Shown here: positions 1 through 9,063 of the stretch, piece after piece
How the letters are laid out: each line of letters begins with the position of its first letter
Numbering within the stretch: the stretch's first letter is position 1
DNA from: Bacteroidales bacterium M6
Lineage (GTDB): Bacteria > Bacteroidota > Bacteroidia > Bacteroidales > Muribaculaceae
Length of the DNA stretch: 47,316 nt
Assembly: GCA_001689485.1 (NCBI GenBank)
Contig: LUJQ01000051.1
Span: 5,633-52,948 of the forward strand
Direction: 5' to 3'
Translations under genes and position numbers: made by a program
Notes under the pieces: generated by a model
Seen by the model: only the letters and a program-made list of their open reading frames with translations
The model's database searches: none
What the model was told of the DNA's origin: nothing

Positions 1-43
1 GCGCCGTTTGCTATAAGGTAAGAACGGTGGGCAACCCCGACGA

Positions 44-60
44 TTCCCCAACCTGGGGAA
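44..60 (-). terminator. Weak hairpin just after the antiporter gene
   Basis: A 7-bp perfect stem (TTCCCCA / TGGGGAA) with a 3-nt loop lies 2 nt past the antiporter stop codon on the minus strand. No U-tract follows, so termination is only a possibility; it may merely protect the mRNA 3' end. Confidence 0.3.
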
Positions 61-62
61 AA

Positions 63-1490
63 TCATGAAGCTGCAACCATGCGACGATGAGAAAGTGAAC
101 GTATGCGATAACCTGTCCAAACCATAACCAGGCTCATGCAAGGGGAAAGTATATTGAAAATACAGAACGGGAAATAAACCAAGGTTGATACACCCAAAAC
201 CGTCGACTGTGTTATCCCGCATGAATTCCAAGGAATCAGCACCGATGTGGCAGACACGGAATCCTCTATCGTGCGGCTTAACAGACGCGGTTCCAGCCCG
301 AAGCGACGGTACACGTTCCTATACATATTCCCTGTCACAATCAGCGAAAGATATTGGTCAGCCGTGGCCGAATTCATAAACAATCCGCTGCACACCGTGG
401 CGCCGACAATCGATGTTCGCCTACGCAGCCGCTTCGTTATAGCCCCGGTGACGGAAGCAAGCATCCCCGAACCCATTAAAACAGAGCCGAACAACATGGC
501 ACTAAGCACCAGCATGATTGTAGGCAACATCCCCCTTATCCCCCCGGTAGACACAAGTTCGTCGAGCATCGGCATACCTGTTGCAAGCGAGCTGCCGCCC
601 CATAATGATGACAAAGCCCCGGTTACCGACAGTCCCTCATGTTCCTGCAAGATAAAAATAGAAACAAAACCAAGCAATGCGCTCAATGCAAGTGTAATCA
701 ATGTCGGCACCCTGAGCACAATCAAAAGCAAGGTCAATGCCGGCACTATCAATGTAAGAGGAGTTATGTTGAAAGTTGAGCGCAATGCACCGAAAAGCTC
801 GGACGAATGCGCCACTTCGGCATCACCATACGCAAAACCGGCTACAAGAAACACCACAAGCGCAACAAAAAGAGCCGGGACGGAGGTGAGCATCAAGTAC
901 TTCATATGCTTGAACAGATCCACACCGCAAGCCGAAGAGGCCAAAACGGTAGTGTCGCTCAACGGTGAAATCTTATCACCGAAATAAGCACCCGAAATAA
1001 CAGCTCCTGCAACCCATCCGGGATGGAACCCCATCAAATGCCCGATGCCCATAAAGGCCACCCCTATCGTGGCGATAGTTGACCATGAGCTGCCGGTAAG
1101 CACGGAGATTACAGCACACACAACGCAAGCCGTAACCAAAAAGAACGAAGGGTGCAACATCCGCAATCCATAATCGATAAGGGTAGGCACAACGCCACCG
1201 AGCATCCATGTCGTGGCAACCATCGCAATGCAGAAAAGCATCGGAATTGCAGGCATAACCTGGCGGCTGCTGCGGATAAGACCTGTCAGCATGCCGCGTT
1301 TGCTGAAACTGCCACATAAAAATGATAACACCAACGCAAACACAGTCGCACCACACAAAACCAAATGGCTGCATTCGGAAACAGCACCGGCCCCTTTCGC
1401 AAGGATTATAACCAACAACACCAGCAGCAACGCAGCCACCGGCAACACACTGAGCCAAAGGGGAGGATTCTTTACAGTCCGTACTTTCAT
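63..1490 (-). CDS. nhaC: Na+/H+ antiporter, NhaC family
   Basis: Predicted inner-membrane cation/proton antiporter of 475 residues, the usual length for NhaC proteins. The chain is hydrophobic almost throughout, with roughly 11-12 predicted membrane segments. The region around residues 130-185 carries the typical NhaC pattern: a TGSSW stretch, a small-residue helix and then GAYFGDKISPLSDTT, where the acidic and polar residues are expected to line the ion path. A second inverted-repeat-like half follows with TSVLIPWNSCG near residue 415. The ATG at the 5' end begins with a short basic segment before the first helix, which fits. It is transcribed away from the TonB receptor gene and stands alone. 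The exact substrate is uncertain: NhaC relatives include Na+/H+ exchangers and malate/lactate-coupled exchangers. Confidence 0.85.
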   Translation of the reverse strand: MKVRTVKNPPLWLSVLPVAALLLVLLVIILAKGAGAVSECSHLVLCGATVFALVLSFLCGSFSKRGMLTGLIRSSRQVMPAIPMLFCIAMVATTWMLGGVVPTLIDYGLRMLHPSFFLVTACVVCAVISVLTGSSWSTIATIGVAFMGIGHLMGFHPGWVAGAVISGAYFGDKISPLSDTTVLASSACGVDLFKHMKYLMLTSVPALFVALVVFLVAGFAYGDAEVAHSSELFGALRSTFNITPLTLIVPALTLLLIVLRVPTLITLALSALLGFVSIFILQEHEGLSVTGALSSLWGGSSLATGMPMLDELVSTGGIRGMLPTIMLVLSAMLFGSVLMGSGMLASVTGAITKRLRRRTSIVGATVCSGLFMNSATADQYLSLIVTGNMYRNVYRRFGLEPRLLSRTIEDSVSATSVLIPWNSCGITQSTVLGVSTLVYFPFCIFNILSPCMSLVMVWTGYRIRSLSHRRMVAAS

Positions 1491-1874
1491 TATCCACTAA
1501 ATTTTAACCGTAAAACATTATGAAATCATCCTGACTTCTATCGTTATCAAAACGAATAGAAATATATTTGCACCAAAAAGCTTATAAAGCGCTTATTTTG
1601 CCTGTGGTGAGAAAAAAAGACAGTCTAAATTGGAGTTTGATGCCGTATTGACTTTTTCGTCGATAAATTGGTGCAAAATTAATATAACCGCACTAATTTG
1701 TGGCATGTCTGCCTGCCAAAAGATTCTAAAAAACGATAATTCCATTGTTAAAATTTAAAACCAAAGTCTTATTTGCAATTCAACCAACCCCTGCATCCCT
1801 ATAATTTGAAGCCCTTACATAATTTGCAAAGCCAAAACACGTTAAATAGATTATAGAACAACCAACGAAAAAAC
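1491..1874. other. 384-bp divergent intergenic region
   Basis: AT-rich spacer between the divergent antiporter and TonB receptor genes; it must hold both promoters. A canonical -7 box for the antiporter is at 1674-1681. On the plus strand TATATTTG at 1563-1570 is a consensus -7 box, but it lies about 305 bp before the receptor. Two near-consensus TAATTTG words at 1802 and 1820, with a 1-nt instead of 2-nt spacer, lie closer. I see no RNA gene and no convincing small ORF. Confidence 0.6.
1674..1681 (-). promoter_or_regulatory. Candidate -7 box for the antiporter gene
   Basis: On the minus strand this reads TAATTTTG, matching the Bacteroidetes -7 consensus TAnnTTTG. It is 184 bp from the start codon. 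No TTTG or TTG lies 19-21 nt further upstream, so the call rests on the -7 box alone. Confidence 0.35.
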
Positions 1875-4307
1875 ATGAAGGTTACACACCTACGCATATA
1901 TCTGGCAATTATCGCCATTGCGGTCACCATCCTGCAAGGCATGGCGCAAGTCAAACTACACGGCAAGGTAGTCGATGCCGAAAACTCACCCATCGAGTTC
2001 GTTACAGTAAGAATCGACGGGACGGCAATAGGCACCAACACCGGCCTTGACGGCACATACAAGCTCTCGGCCCCTACCCCTGCAAATGACACCCTGACAG
2101 TGGTGTTCTCATGCATCGGATATGACGAGTTACGCCGGCAGCTGATTAATCCCAAAGGAGATTTGGCACTGAATGTCAGGATGCAGTCGAAGGACCACAA
2201 GCTCACCGAGATACAGGTTACCGACTTCCGCAAACAGACCGACCAGATGCAGACCATCGACACCGATTCCTACCGCCTGGCGGCAGATGCCACCGGCGGT
2301 TCCGTTGAATCGATGCTGACAACACTTGCGGGCGTCAACTCCAACAACGAGATGTCAAGCCAATATTCCGTCCGTGGCGGCACATATGACGAGAACTCAG
2401 TTTATATCAACGGCATAGAGGTTTACCGCCCACAGCTTGTAAGCTCCGGGCAGCAGGAAGGGCTCAGCATAATCAACCCCGACATGGTTGGCTCTGTCGG
2501 GTTCTCGACCGGCGGGTTCGGTGTTGAATACGGCGACAAGATGTCGTCGGCACTTGATATAACCTACCGCGAGCCGGAATCATTCGAAGGCTCTGTCAGC
2601 GGAAGCCTCATGGGCTTTTCCGTGTCACTAGGGCAAAGTTCGGGAAAATTCTCCCAGCTTCACGGCGTGCGCTACAAACGCAATTCGTCACTCCTGAGCT
2701 CCCTTGAGACCAAAGGGGAATATGACCCTGACTTTTTCGACTATCAGACAAATATCACGCTCAAAATGGGCAAGAAATGGAAGGCTTCGTTTCTTGGAAA
2801 CATCGCTGTAAACAACTATAAATTCATACCCGTAAACCGCGAAACCAACTTCGGCACCTCCAACGATGCCAAACAGTTCAAAGTATATTTCGACGGCCAG
2901 GAAAAAGACCGCTTCGAGACATATTTCGGAGCGTTCAACCTTAATTACCGCCACTCGAAAAGCACCGACTTCACCCTGCTTGCCTCCGGCTATCTTACAA
3001 ACGAACTTGTAGCCTACGACATTTCCGGGGAATACTGGCTCGACCAGGCCGGGACAACCGGCGAAGGCAATCCCGACAACGCTGTCGGAGGGGAACTCGG
3101 CGTGGGGCGATATCACGAACACGCACGCAACCGCCTTAAGATATCTGTATTTTCAATCGGCTTGCACGGACACACATCGCTCAACAACCATAACCTCAGC
3201 TATGGGGCCACCATGAACCGCCAGACTATCATGGAGCGTTCCAGGGAATGGGAACTGCGCGATTCGGCGGGCTACACCCTCCCCTCCGACGGGCAGCATA
3301 TACGCATGATTTACAACCTTACATCACGCCACGACCTGTCGACAACACGCATGGCATTCTATGCCGCCGATTCCTACAGGCTTAACAGCCCGCTGGGTTA
3401 TTTCGCATTCAACGGCGGTCTGCGCTTTTCCTACTGGGATTTCAACAAGGAATTCCTGGTGTCGCCACGTCTTAACGTTGCATTTATACCCGAGCGCAAC
3501 AATTCATGGACTTTCCGGTTTGCCACAGGTCTTTACTACCAGCAGCCATTTTATAAAGAATTCCGCCGACCTGTCGAGGATGCCGACGGTAATACCGTCA
3601 TAAACCTCAACCCCGACATCAAATCGCAACAGAGCATACACCTTATCCTCGGAGGCGACTACACATTCCGAATGCTCGACCGCCCGTTCAAACTGTCGGC
3701 CGAAGCCTACTACAAAAAACTCAACAACCTCATCCCTTATGAAATCGACAACCTCAAAGTCGTCTACCAGGGGGAAAACCTGACCGACGGATACACCACC
3801 GGGCTTGACCTCAAACTATTCGGCCAGTTTGTTCCGGGCACCGATTCATGGATAAGTTTCTCACTGATGAAAACCGGCGAGAACCTCAACGGCATCACTG
3901 TGCCACGCCCCACCGACCAGCGCTATTCCGTTGCGCTGTTCTTCACCGACTACTTCCCGAAATTCCCCAAACTGAAATTCTCCCTACGCGGAATCTTCTC
4001 CGACGGCCTTCCAACCACTGCGCCGCACTCCACCCGCGACAAGGGATACTTCCGCGCACCGGCCTACAAGCGTGTCGATGTGGGATTGAACTACGCCCTC
4101 CTCTCACCTTTGGCCGAAGGGGAAAACCCATCGGGGCTACACCGATGGCTGAAAAGCATATGGCTTGGTGTCGATGTGTTCAACCTTCTCGACATATCCA
4201 ACGTTTCAAGCTACTACTGGGTAACCGACGTCAACAGCATCCAGTATGCCGTGCCCAACTACCTCACACGCCGCCAGTTCAACGTGCGCCTTACAATAGA
4301 TTTCTAA
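1875..4307 (+). CDS. TonB-dependent outer-membrane receptor
   Basis: An 810-residue outer-membrane beta-barrel receptor, expected to import a ligand using TonB energy. A signal peptide ends near residue 25 (MAQ). Residues about 26-108 form a CarboxypepD_reg-like domain (starts VKLHGKVVDAENSPIEFV), residues about 130-240 the plug (SVRGGTYDENSVYINGIEV), and the rest the barrel, ending in ...LTIDF with the C-terminal aromatic typical of barrels. It is far shorter than SusC-type receptors (about 1000 residues) and has no SusD partner beside it, so a polysaccharide is less likely than a metal chelate, cofactor or peptide; the ligand cannot be read from sequence. The next gene starts 3 nt after its stop, implying one transcript. 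Confidence 0.88.
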   Translation: MKVTHLRIYLAIIAIAVTILQGMAQVKLHGKVVDAENSPIEFVTVRIDGTAIGTNTGLDGTYKLSAPTPANDTLTVVFSCIGYDELRRQLINPKGDLALNVRMQSKDHKLTEIQVTDFRKQTDQMQTIDTDSYRLAADATGGSVESMLTTLAGVNSNNEMSSQYSVRGGTYDENSVYINGIEVYRPQLVSSGQQEGLSIINPDMVGSVGFSTGGFGVEYGDKMSSALDITYREPESFEGSVSGSLMGFSVSLGQSSGKFSQLHGVRYKRNSSLLSSLETKGEYDPDFFDYQTNITLKMGKKWKASFLGNIAVNNYKFIPVNRETNFGTSNDAKQFKVYFDGQEKDRFETYFGAFNLNYRHSKSTDFTLLASGYLTNELVAYDISGEYWLDQAGTTGEGNPDNAVGGELGVGRYHEHARNRLKISVFSIGLHGHTSLNNHNLSYGATMNRQTIMERSREWELRDSAGYTLPSDGQHIRMIYNLTSRHDLSTTRMAFYAADSYRLNSPLGYFAFNGGLRFSYWDFNKEFLVSPRLNVAFIPERNNSWTFRFATGLYYQQPFYKEFRRPVEDADGNTVINLNPDIKSQQSIHLILGGDYTFRMLDRPFKLSAEAYYKKLNNLIPYEIDNLKVVYQGENLTDGYTTGLDLKLFGQFVPGTDSWISFSLMKTGENLNGITVPRPTDQRYSVALFFTDYFPKFPKLKFSLRGIFSDGLPTTAPHSTRDKGYFRAPAYKRVDVGLNYALLSPLAEGENPSGLHRWLKSIWLGVDVFNLLDISNVSSYYWVTDVNSIQYAVPNYLTRRQFNVRLTIDF

Positions 4308-4310
4308 CCG

Positions 4311-4826
4311 ATGTCGAAGCTCAGACTTACCAAGGAAATAAAACAGCTCGAACGCCACCAGCTTGAGCAAATGATTCTTGATGCGTATGCCGCACGTAAG
4401 GAAATCAAGGAATATTTCGATTTCTTCCTTAATCCCGATGTAGATAAACTGATTGAAAAATACAAAGTAGCGGCATCAAAGGAATTCAACCGCAGCAAAC
4501 GAGGCCATTCGAAAGCCCGTATCTCGGTGATAAAAAAGCTGCTTAAAGAATTTGAAGGTTTCCAGCCAGGCTACGACAAGGAAATCGAACTCATGCACTA
4601 CATCGTCAGTTTCGCCCTCATGAGCGAGACATCGGTCTATTTCAGTGAAACCCTGATGAAAGGCATAAGCGCGATAATGCTGAAAATGGTAGAAACAGCC
4701 GACCGCAACCTAGTGGCCGACAAGCTCCTGGCCTCATTGGCAAAACTCCTCGACGACGACAACTCCGGCACACGCTACTTCCGCCGCTACCTACGCGACG
4801 AACTCGCCACCTACCGCCCGTTATAA
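4311..4826 (+). CDS. DUF6155-like small cytoplasmic protein
   Basis: A 171-residue, charged, apparently all-helical protein with no signal peptide or membrane segment. The opening MSKLRLTKEIKQLERHQLEQ and the general layout resemble the Bacteroidetes family DUF6155, of unknown function; this match is from memory. The C-terminal half has a regular helical repeat with many Leu and Lys residues. It begins 3 nt after the TonB receptor stop codon, so it is almost certainly cotranscribed and translationally coupled with it. That pairing does not by itself reveal a function. An isolated ATG start fits well, and no earlier in-frame start exists without overlapping the receptor. Confidence 0.75.
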   Translation: MSKLRLTKEIKQLERHQLEQMILDAYAARKEIKEYFDFFLNPDVDKLIEKYKVAASKEFNRSKRGHSKARISVIKKLLKEFEGFQPGYDKEIELMHYIVSFALMSETSVYFSETLMKGISAIMLKMVETADRNLVADKLLASLAKLLDDDNSGTRYFRRYLRDELATYRPL

Positions 4827-4937
4827 CCTCGTAGAGCCTGTAGGTTTGCCGGATATCGAAATTGAAACCATCCTGACCACCCTGTATCCTACAACCAAAT
4901 TTTCAGCCGGATAGGCGGAGGGTCGGGAATTTCTGTG

Positions 4938-4945
4938 TAAATTTG
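4938..4945 (+). promoter_or_regulatory. Candidate -7 box for the porin gene
   Basis: TAAATTTG matches TAnnTTTG and sits 29 bp before the GTG start, which would give a leader of only about 22 nt. No -33 TTTG at the normal distance. Its place in the 148-bp gap after the DUF6155-like gene suggests the porin has its own promoter. Confidence 0.4.
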
Positions 4946-4974
4946 TAGCTGATTACAAAATAGAACGGTTACCT

Positions 4975-6942
4975 GTGACAAAAAAGATATTACCATTCCT
5001 AATCCTTGGGTGCCTGGCTCTTTGCGCAGCCCTGTCAGGGGAAGCAAAAAAAACTCGGTTGGAGCCGTCGTATGCATGGAAGCTCGTGCCGCCGCTCGGC
5101 TTGCGGGAACCGGCCACAATCGACACCCTGTTTGAAAACTATTCACTGGAATTCATCCCGCAGGAGGTGTCGAGCGCGTATGCCGCCACCGGCAACTATT
5201 GTGCCGAAGGGCGTAACATGCTTTTCATGGAGCGAGAGCCGATAAGCGACTTTTTCTTCGACGATGCAATCAAGCCTTGGATTCCATCCGAATCAAAAGC
5301 TAAATTCTATAACACACGCATCCCGATGACCCTCCTCTCTTATAATTTCGGAGGCGGGAAGGAAATCGGGCAAGACAGGTTTTCAACCATATTCTCGGCC
5401 AATGCCAATGCCCGCATGCAGATAGGGGCGATGATTGACTACATCTACTCCAAAGGCAGTTACAACTATCAGGCGGCAAAAGATTTGAACTGGGGGGTGT
5501 CAGCGTCATACCTCGGCGAACGATATGAGTTCCAAGGCTATTTCACCCACTTCAACATGCTGCTGAAAGAGAACGGCGGCATCACCGACGACCTTTACAT
5601 CACCGACCCGGCGGTTGTGCAGGGCGGTAACACCTCGGTAAACGCAAAGGACATACCGACGAATCTTACCGACGCATTCAACCGAATCCGTGGCACAGAA
5701 CTATATCTCAACAACAGGTATAAACTGGGATTCTGGAAAGATGAACAGGTAAACGACACCACCGTGAAACGCACACTTGTGCCTGTGACGAGCCTGATAT
5801 GGACGTTGAAATATAACGACGGCATACATAAATTCAGGAACTTAAACGCCACCCAGAATCTTGAATTCTGGGAAAACACCTACCTCAACCCCGATTACAC
5901 TGTTGATGTGCAGGATTATTGGAAGCTCCGCAACACCGTCGGGATTTCGCTGCTCGAAGGCTTCAACAAATATGCCAAAGCCGGGCTTGCCGCCTATCTT
6001 ACGCACGAAATCAGAAGCTACAACATGACAAGCGAGGAGCAGGCACCGACCGAGGCACAAATGGAGACAATGCGCCCCAACCCCTATCCTGACATGATGC
6101 GCCAGGAAAAACAGAACCTGCTGTGGGTGGGCGCCCAACTCACAAAGCAGCAAGGCAGGCTGTTCAACTACAATGTTACCGGCGAAATCGGCCTTGTAGG
6201 CCCTGCGGCAGGGGAAATAAAAGTCAACGGTGAAATCACAACCCGCATCCCGCTCTTCGGCGACACCGTGCCTGTCCGTGCCTTCGGACATTTCACCAAC
6301 CTGTCGGCACCATGGCTTATGCAGCATTACTGGTCAAACCACTTCATGTGGGATAACAATTTCCACAAAACCCGCTCCCTGCGCCTGGGTGGAGAAATAG
6401 CCATACCCTGGACTAATACCCGGTTCTCGGCTGCCGTGGAGAATGTGCAGAACCAGCTTTATTTCGATGAAAACGCCCTCCCCGCGCAATATGGCGGAAG
6501 CGCACAGGTGTTCAGCGCCACACTGCGTCAGAACTTTAAATTCGGTGTGCTGCACTGGGACAACCTGGTGACATATCAGACCTGCACGCAGGACGCCGTA
6601 ATCCCAATGCCGAAACTTGCCATCAATACCAACCTTTATGTGACGTTCAGGATTGCCACCCTTTTCGTGCAGTTCGGGGCAAATTGCGATTATTTCACAA
6701 AGTACAAAGGCGTGGATTTCCAACCCGCTACTATGAGTTTCTACAACCAGCGCAAAGTCGACATAGGCAACTACCCGTTTGTCAACGTCTACCTCAACTG
6801 CAAGCTGTCACGCACACGGTTCTACATCATGATGTCGCACGTAAACCAGGGCATGACAGGCACCAACTATTTCTCAATGCCTCATTATCCGATGAACCCG
6901 CGACGCCTTCAGATGGGCCTGAGCATCGACTTTGCAAACTGA
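4975..6942 (+). CDS. Putative outer-membrane porin (Bacteroidetes putative-porin family)
   Basis: A 655-residue predicted outer-membrane beta-barrel. The start is GTG, chosen because it opens a good signal peptide (basic TKK, hydrophobic core, cleavage near ALSGEA at residue 20-24); no ATG lies between it and the mature sequence. After an N-terminal segment with FIPQEVSSAYAATGNY, the protein has many short alternating strands rich in Tyr, Phe and Asn, including SYNFGGGKEIGQDRFS near residue 122, and ends LQMGLSIDFAN. This pattern fits the Bacteroidetes putative porin family (PF14121). No plug domain, so passive or specific diffusion is expected rather than TonB import. It has its own upstream gap of 148 bp; the solute-binding-like gene follows after 101 bp. 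Confidence 0.8.
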   Translation: MTKKILPFLILGCLALCAALSGEAKKTRLEPSYAWKLVPPLGLREPATIDTLFENYSLEFIPQEVSSAYAATGNYCAEGRNMLFMEREPISDFFFDDAIKPWIPSESKAKFYNTRIPMTLLSYNFGGGKEIGQDRFSTIFSANANARMQIGAMIDYIYSKGSYNYQAAKDLNWGVSASYLGERYEFQGYFTHFNMLLKENGGITDDLYITDPAVVQGGNTSVNAKDIPTNLTDAFNRIRGTELYLNNRYKLGFWKDEQVNDTTVKRTLVPVTSLIWTLKYNDGIHKFRNLNATQNLEFWENTYLNPDYTVDVQDYWKLRNTVGISLLEGFNKYAKAGLAAYLTHEIRSYNMTSEEQAPTEAQMETMRPNPYPDMMRQEKQNLLWVGAQLTKQQGRLFNYNVTGEIGLVGPAAGEIKVNGEITTRIPLFGDTVPVRAFGHFTNLSAPWLMQHYWSNHFMWDNNFHKTRSLRLGGEIAIPWTNTRFSAAVENVQNQLYFDENALPAQYGGSAQVFSATLRQNFKFGVLHWDNLVTYQTCTQDAVIPMPKLAINTNLYVTFRIATLFVQFGANCDYFTKYKGVDFQPATMSFYNQRKVDIGNYPFVNVYLNCKLSRTRFYIMMSHVNQGMTGTNYFSMPHYPMNPRRLQMGLSIDFAN

Positions 6943-7043
6943 ACCGCCAGGCTGGATTGTTATAGTCATATATCCTGCGACGTCCGTCCCGGTTCGCCAC
7001 ACACCTCAAGCCGATAACGACAATATAAAACTAAAACACAGCC

Positions 7044-7832
7044 ATGTTTGAGCGAATACAGCATAAAAAAGGGAGTTTCCCGATGTATCTACTGCTGCTT
7101 CTCATTGCCATAGGCTTGATGATAGGCTTGCGGCAATGCTCGGCACGCAACCTGCCTGAACGCTCTGAAAAAGTGGCCGGTGGCGATACCATAAACGTGG
7201 CAATTGAAATCTCTCCCATGGGGGTCACCACCCTGGGCGACACCCTGGGAGGTTATTATTACGACTTGATTAACAAATTGGCATCCAAACACGGGCGCCC
7301 GCTGAAGTTTCACCCTTTCACACAGCTTCAAACCGCCCTGACCGGCCTTGACGAAGGGCGCTACCAGTTAGTGGTCAGCGACATCCCGATTACATCCGAA
7401 CTCAAAAACCGTTACCGTTTCATTCAGGCTGGTGAAATCGACCGCCAGGTGCTTGTCCAACGCCGCGACACAACCGGGGAGGTGGAATGCGCCACCCAGT
7501 TCGACCTTGCAGGCAAACATGTGACAGTGCCTCACAATTCACCGTTCATTTCCCGCCTGCGCAACCTTTCACATGAAATAGGCGACACCATCTACGTGAC
7601 AGAAGACCCGCAATATTCATCCGAACAGCTGATAATCATGACCGCATTGGGCGAAATCCCGAACGCGGTTGTAAGTGCCAGGGTGGCGACCCCGCTCCTC
7701 CGGCGCTATCCCGACCTCGATGCCTCGCTGGAGATTTCGTTGAACCAGTTCCACGGCTGGGCTATGTCGCCTCGTGATTCCACCCTTCAACGCGAAATAG
7801 CCTCATGGCTTACCGACAGCAACAGCCGGTAA
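7044..7832 (+). CDS. Membrane-anchored solute-binding-domain protein (MltF N-domain-like)
   Basis: A 262-residue protein with an N-terminal membrane anchor (residues about 14-32, MYLLLLLIAIGLMIGL) and a periplasmic type II solute-binding fold from residue about 48. Typical bacterial family 3 features are the opening strand INVAIEISPMGV, the GGYYYDLINKLA helix, and the middle DEGRYQLVVSDIPITSELKNRYRFI. The best resemblance is to the amino-acid-binding-like N-terminal domain of the lytic transglycosylase MltF, but the catalytic SLT domain is absent: the ORF ends after the binding domain. No ABC permease or ATPase lies nearby, so a sensor or regulatory role is more likely than classical uptake. 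It follows the porin after 101 bp on the same strand. Confidence 0.72.
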   Translation: MFERIQHKKGSFPMYLLLLLIAIGLMIGLRQCSARNLPERSEKVAGGDTINVAIEISPMGVTTLGDTLGGYYYDLINKLASKHGRPLKFHPFTQLQTALTGLDEGRYQLVVSDIPITSELKNRYRFIQAGEIDRQVLVQRRDTTGEVECATQFDLAGKHVTVPHNSPFISRLRNLSHEIGDTIYVTEDPQYSSEQLIIMTALGEIPNAVVSARVATPLLRRYPDLDASLEISLNQFHGWAMSPRDSTLQREIASWLTDSNSR

Positions 7833-7900
7833 AGGAACTCATAAAGATTGCCTGTTTTTCAAAAAGACTGCTAGATAATCCCTTATAACAGCCGACGCAC

Positions 7901-8977
7901 TCAAATGTCAAGCCGCAATTGAACCGTATAAGGTTCCGACGGCTCATCATCATCATGTGAATTCGACATTGTAAGCCCAAGCAGTCTCACCGGCTTCTCC
8001 AAAATCCCCGGCATCGAAGTCAACCGGCGTGCAACCTCCAGGATACTGTCGCCACCAGGGATGGCTCGCGGCTCGGTAACCGAACGCGTTATTTGTGAGA
8101 AATCGGAAAACTTCACCTTCAGTGTGAGGGTGTGCCCTTTGAAATTTTTCTTCGAAAGCCGTCGCACCAATTCATCCACTATATTCACCAGCTCCGCATC
8201 AATCTCCTGGCGAGATACAATATCCTGCTGGAACGTTGATTCACATCCCACCGATTTCCGCTCACGCACAGCCTCGACCTGGCGTGGGTCGATGCCATGT
8301 GCAAAATCATAATACAACCTGCCCGCCTTGCCGAACTCCAATGTCAGCATTGATTGGGAGCATGCCTTCAAATCGCTGCCGGTATGGATACCCAGCATAT
8401 GCATTTTCTGTGCTGTCACAGGCCCCACTCCCCAAAAGCTTTCCACCGGCAACGTAGCCAGGAACCTGTCTGCCTGCGAGGGATGAATGGTACACAACCC
8501 GTCAGGCTTGCGGTAATCGGATGCCACTTTGGCCAGGAATTTGTTATACGACACTCCTGCCGATGCCCGCAGATGCAACCGTTCCCATATTTTACGCTTG
8601 ATTTCCTTTGCAATAGTAACTGCCAATTCGATGCCCGGCTTGTTGGCGGTTACATCCAGGAAAGCCTCGTCAAGCGAAATAGGCTCCACCAAATCGGTAT
8701 ATTCATGAAAAATCTCATTAATCTGCCCTGAAACCGCCCGATAGACATCGAACCGGCACGGCACCACTACCAATTGCGGACATAACCGCTTCGCCTTCGA
8801 CATAGCCATGGCCGAACGCACCCCGAACCTACGTGCCTCATAGCTTGCAGCAGCCACCACCCCGCGTCCGCCGTCATGCCCCACAGCCACAGGACATCCC
8901 TTCAGCGCGGGATTATCGCGCTGTTCCACCGATGCATAAAACGCATCCATATCCACATGGATTATCTTCCGCTCCAT
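7901..8977 (-). CDS. dinB: DNA polymerase IV (Y-family translesion polymerase)
   Basis: Error-prone DNA polymerase that copies damaged templates. The 358-residue length is normal. Catalytic carboxylates are visible: HVDMDAFYASVE (Asp9, Asp11) and SLDEAFLDVT (Asp103, Glu104). A helix-hairpin-helix region follows (LPVESFWGVGPVTAQKM, about 175-192), then the little-finger domain. The C-terminus QLRLDI fits the QLxLF-like beta-clamp-binding motif seen at the end of Pol IV proteins. The start opens directly into the first catalytic strand, as expected. It lies 86 bp downstream of pncB on the same strand and could be cotranscribed; it converges on the solute-binding-like gene. Confidence 0.95.
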   Translation of the reverse strand: MERKIIHVDMDAFYASVEQRDNPALKGCPVAVGHDGGRGVVAAASYEARRFGVRSAMAMSKAKRLCPQLVVVPCRFDVYRAVSGQINEIFHEYTDLVEPISLDEAFLDVTANKPGIELAVTIAKEIKRKIWERLHLRASAGVSYNKFLAKVASDYRKPDGLCTIHPSQADRFLATLPVESFWGVGPVTAQKMHMLGIHTGSDLKACSQSMLTLEFGKAGRLYYDFAHGIDPRQVEAVRERKSVGCESTFQQDIVSRQEIDAELVNIVDELVRRLSKKNFKGHTLTLKVKFSDFSQITRSVTEPRAIPGGDSILEVARRLTSMPGILEKPVRLLGLTMSNSHDDDEPSEPYTVQLRLDI

Positions 8978-9063
8978 TGCCTGTGCCTGCCGGTTTCACC
9001 ATCCCCTACCTGTTCCTCCCCACACACTTCACACCCTTTGTCTTAACGCGATTCCGGCACACG

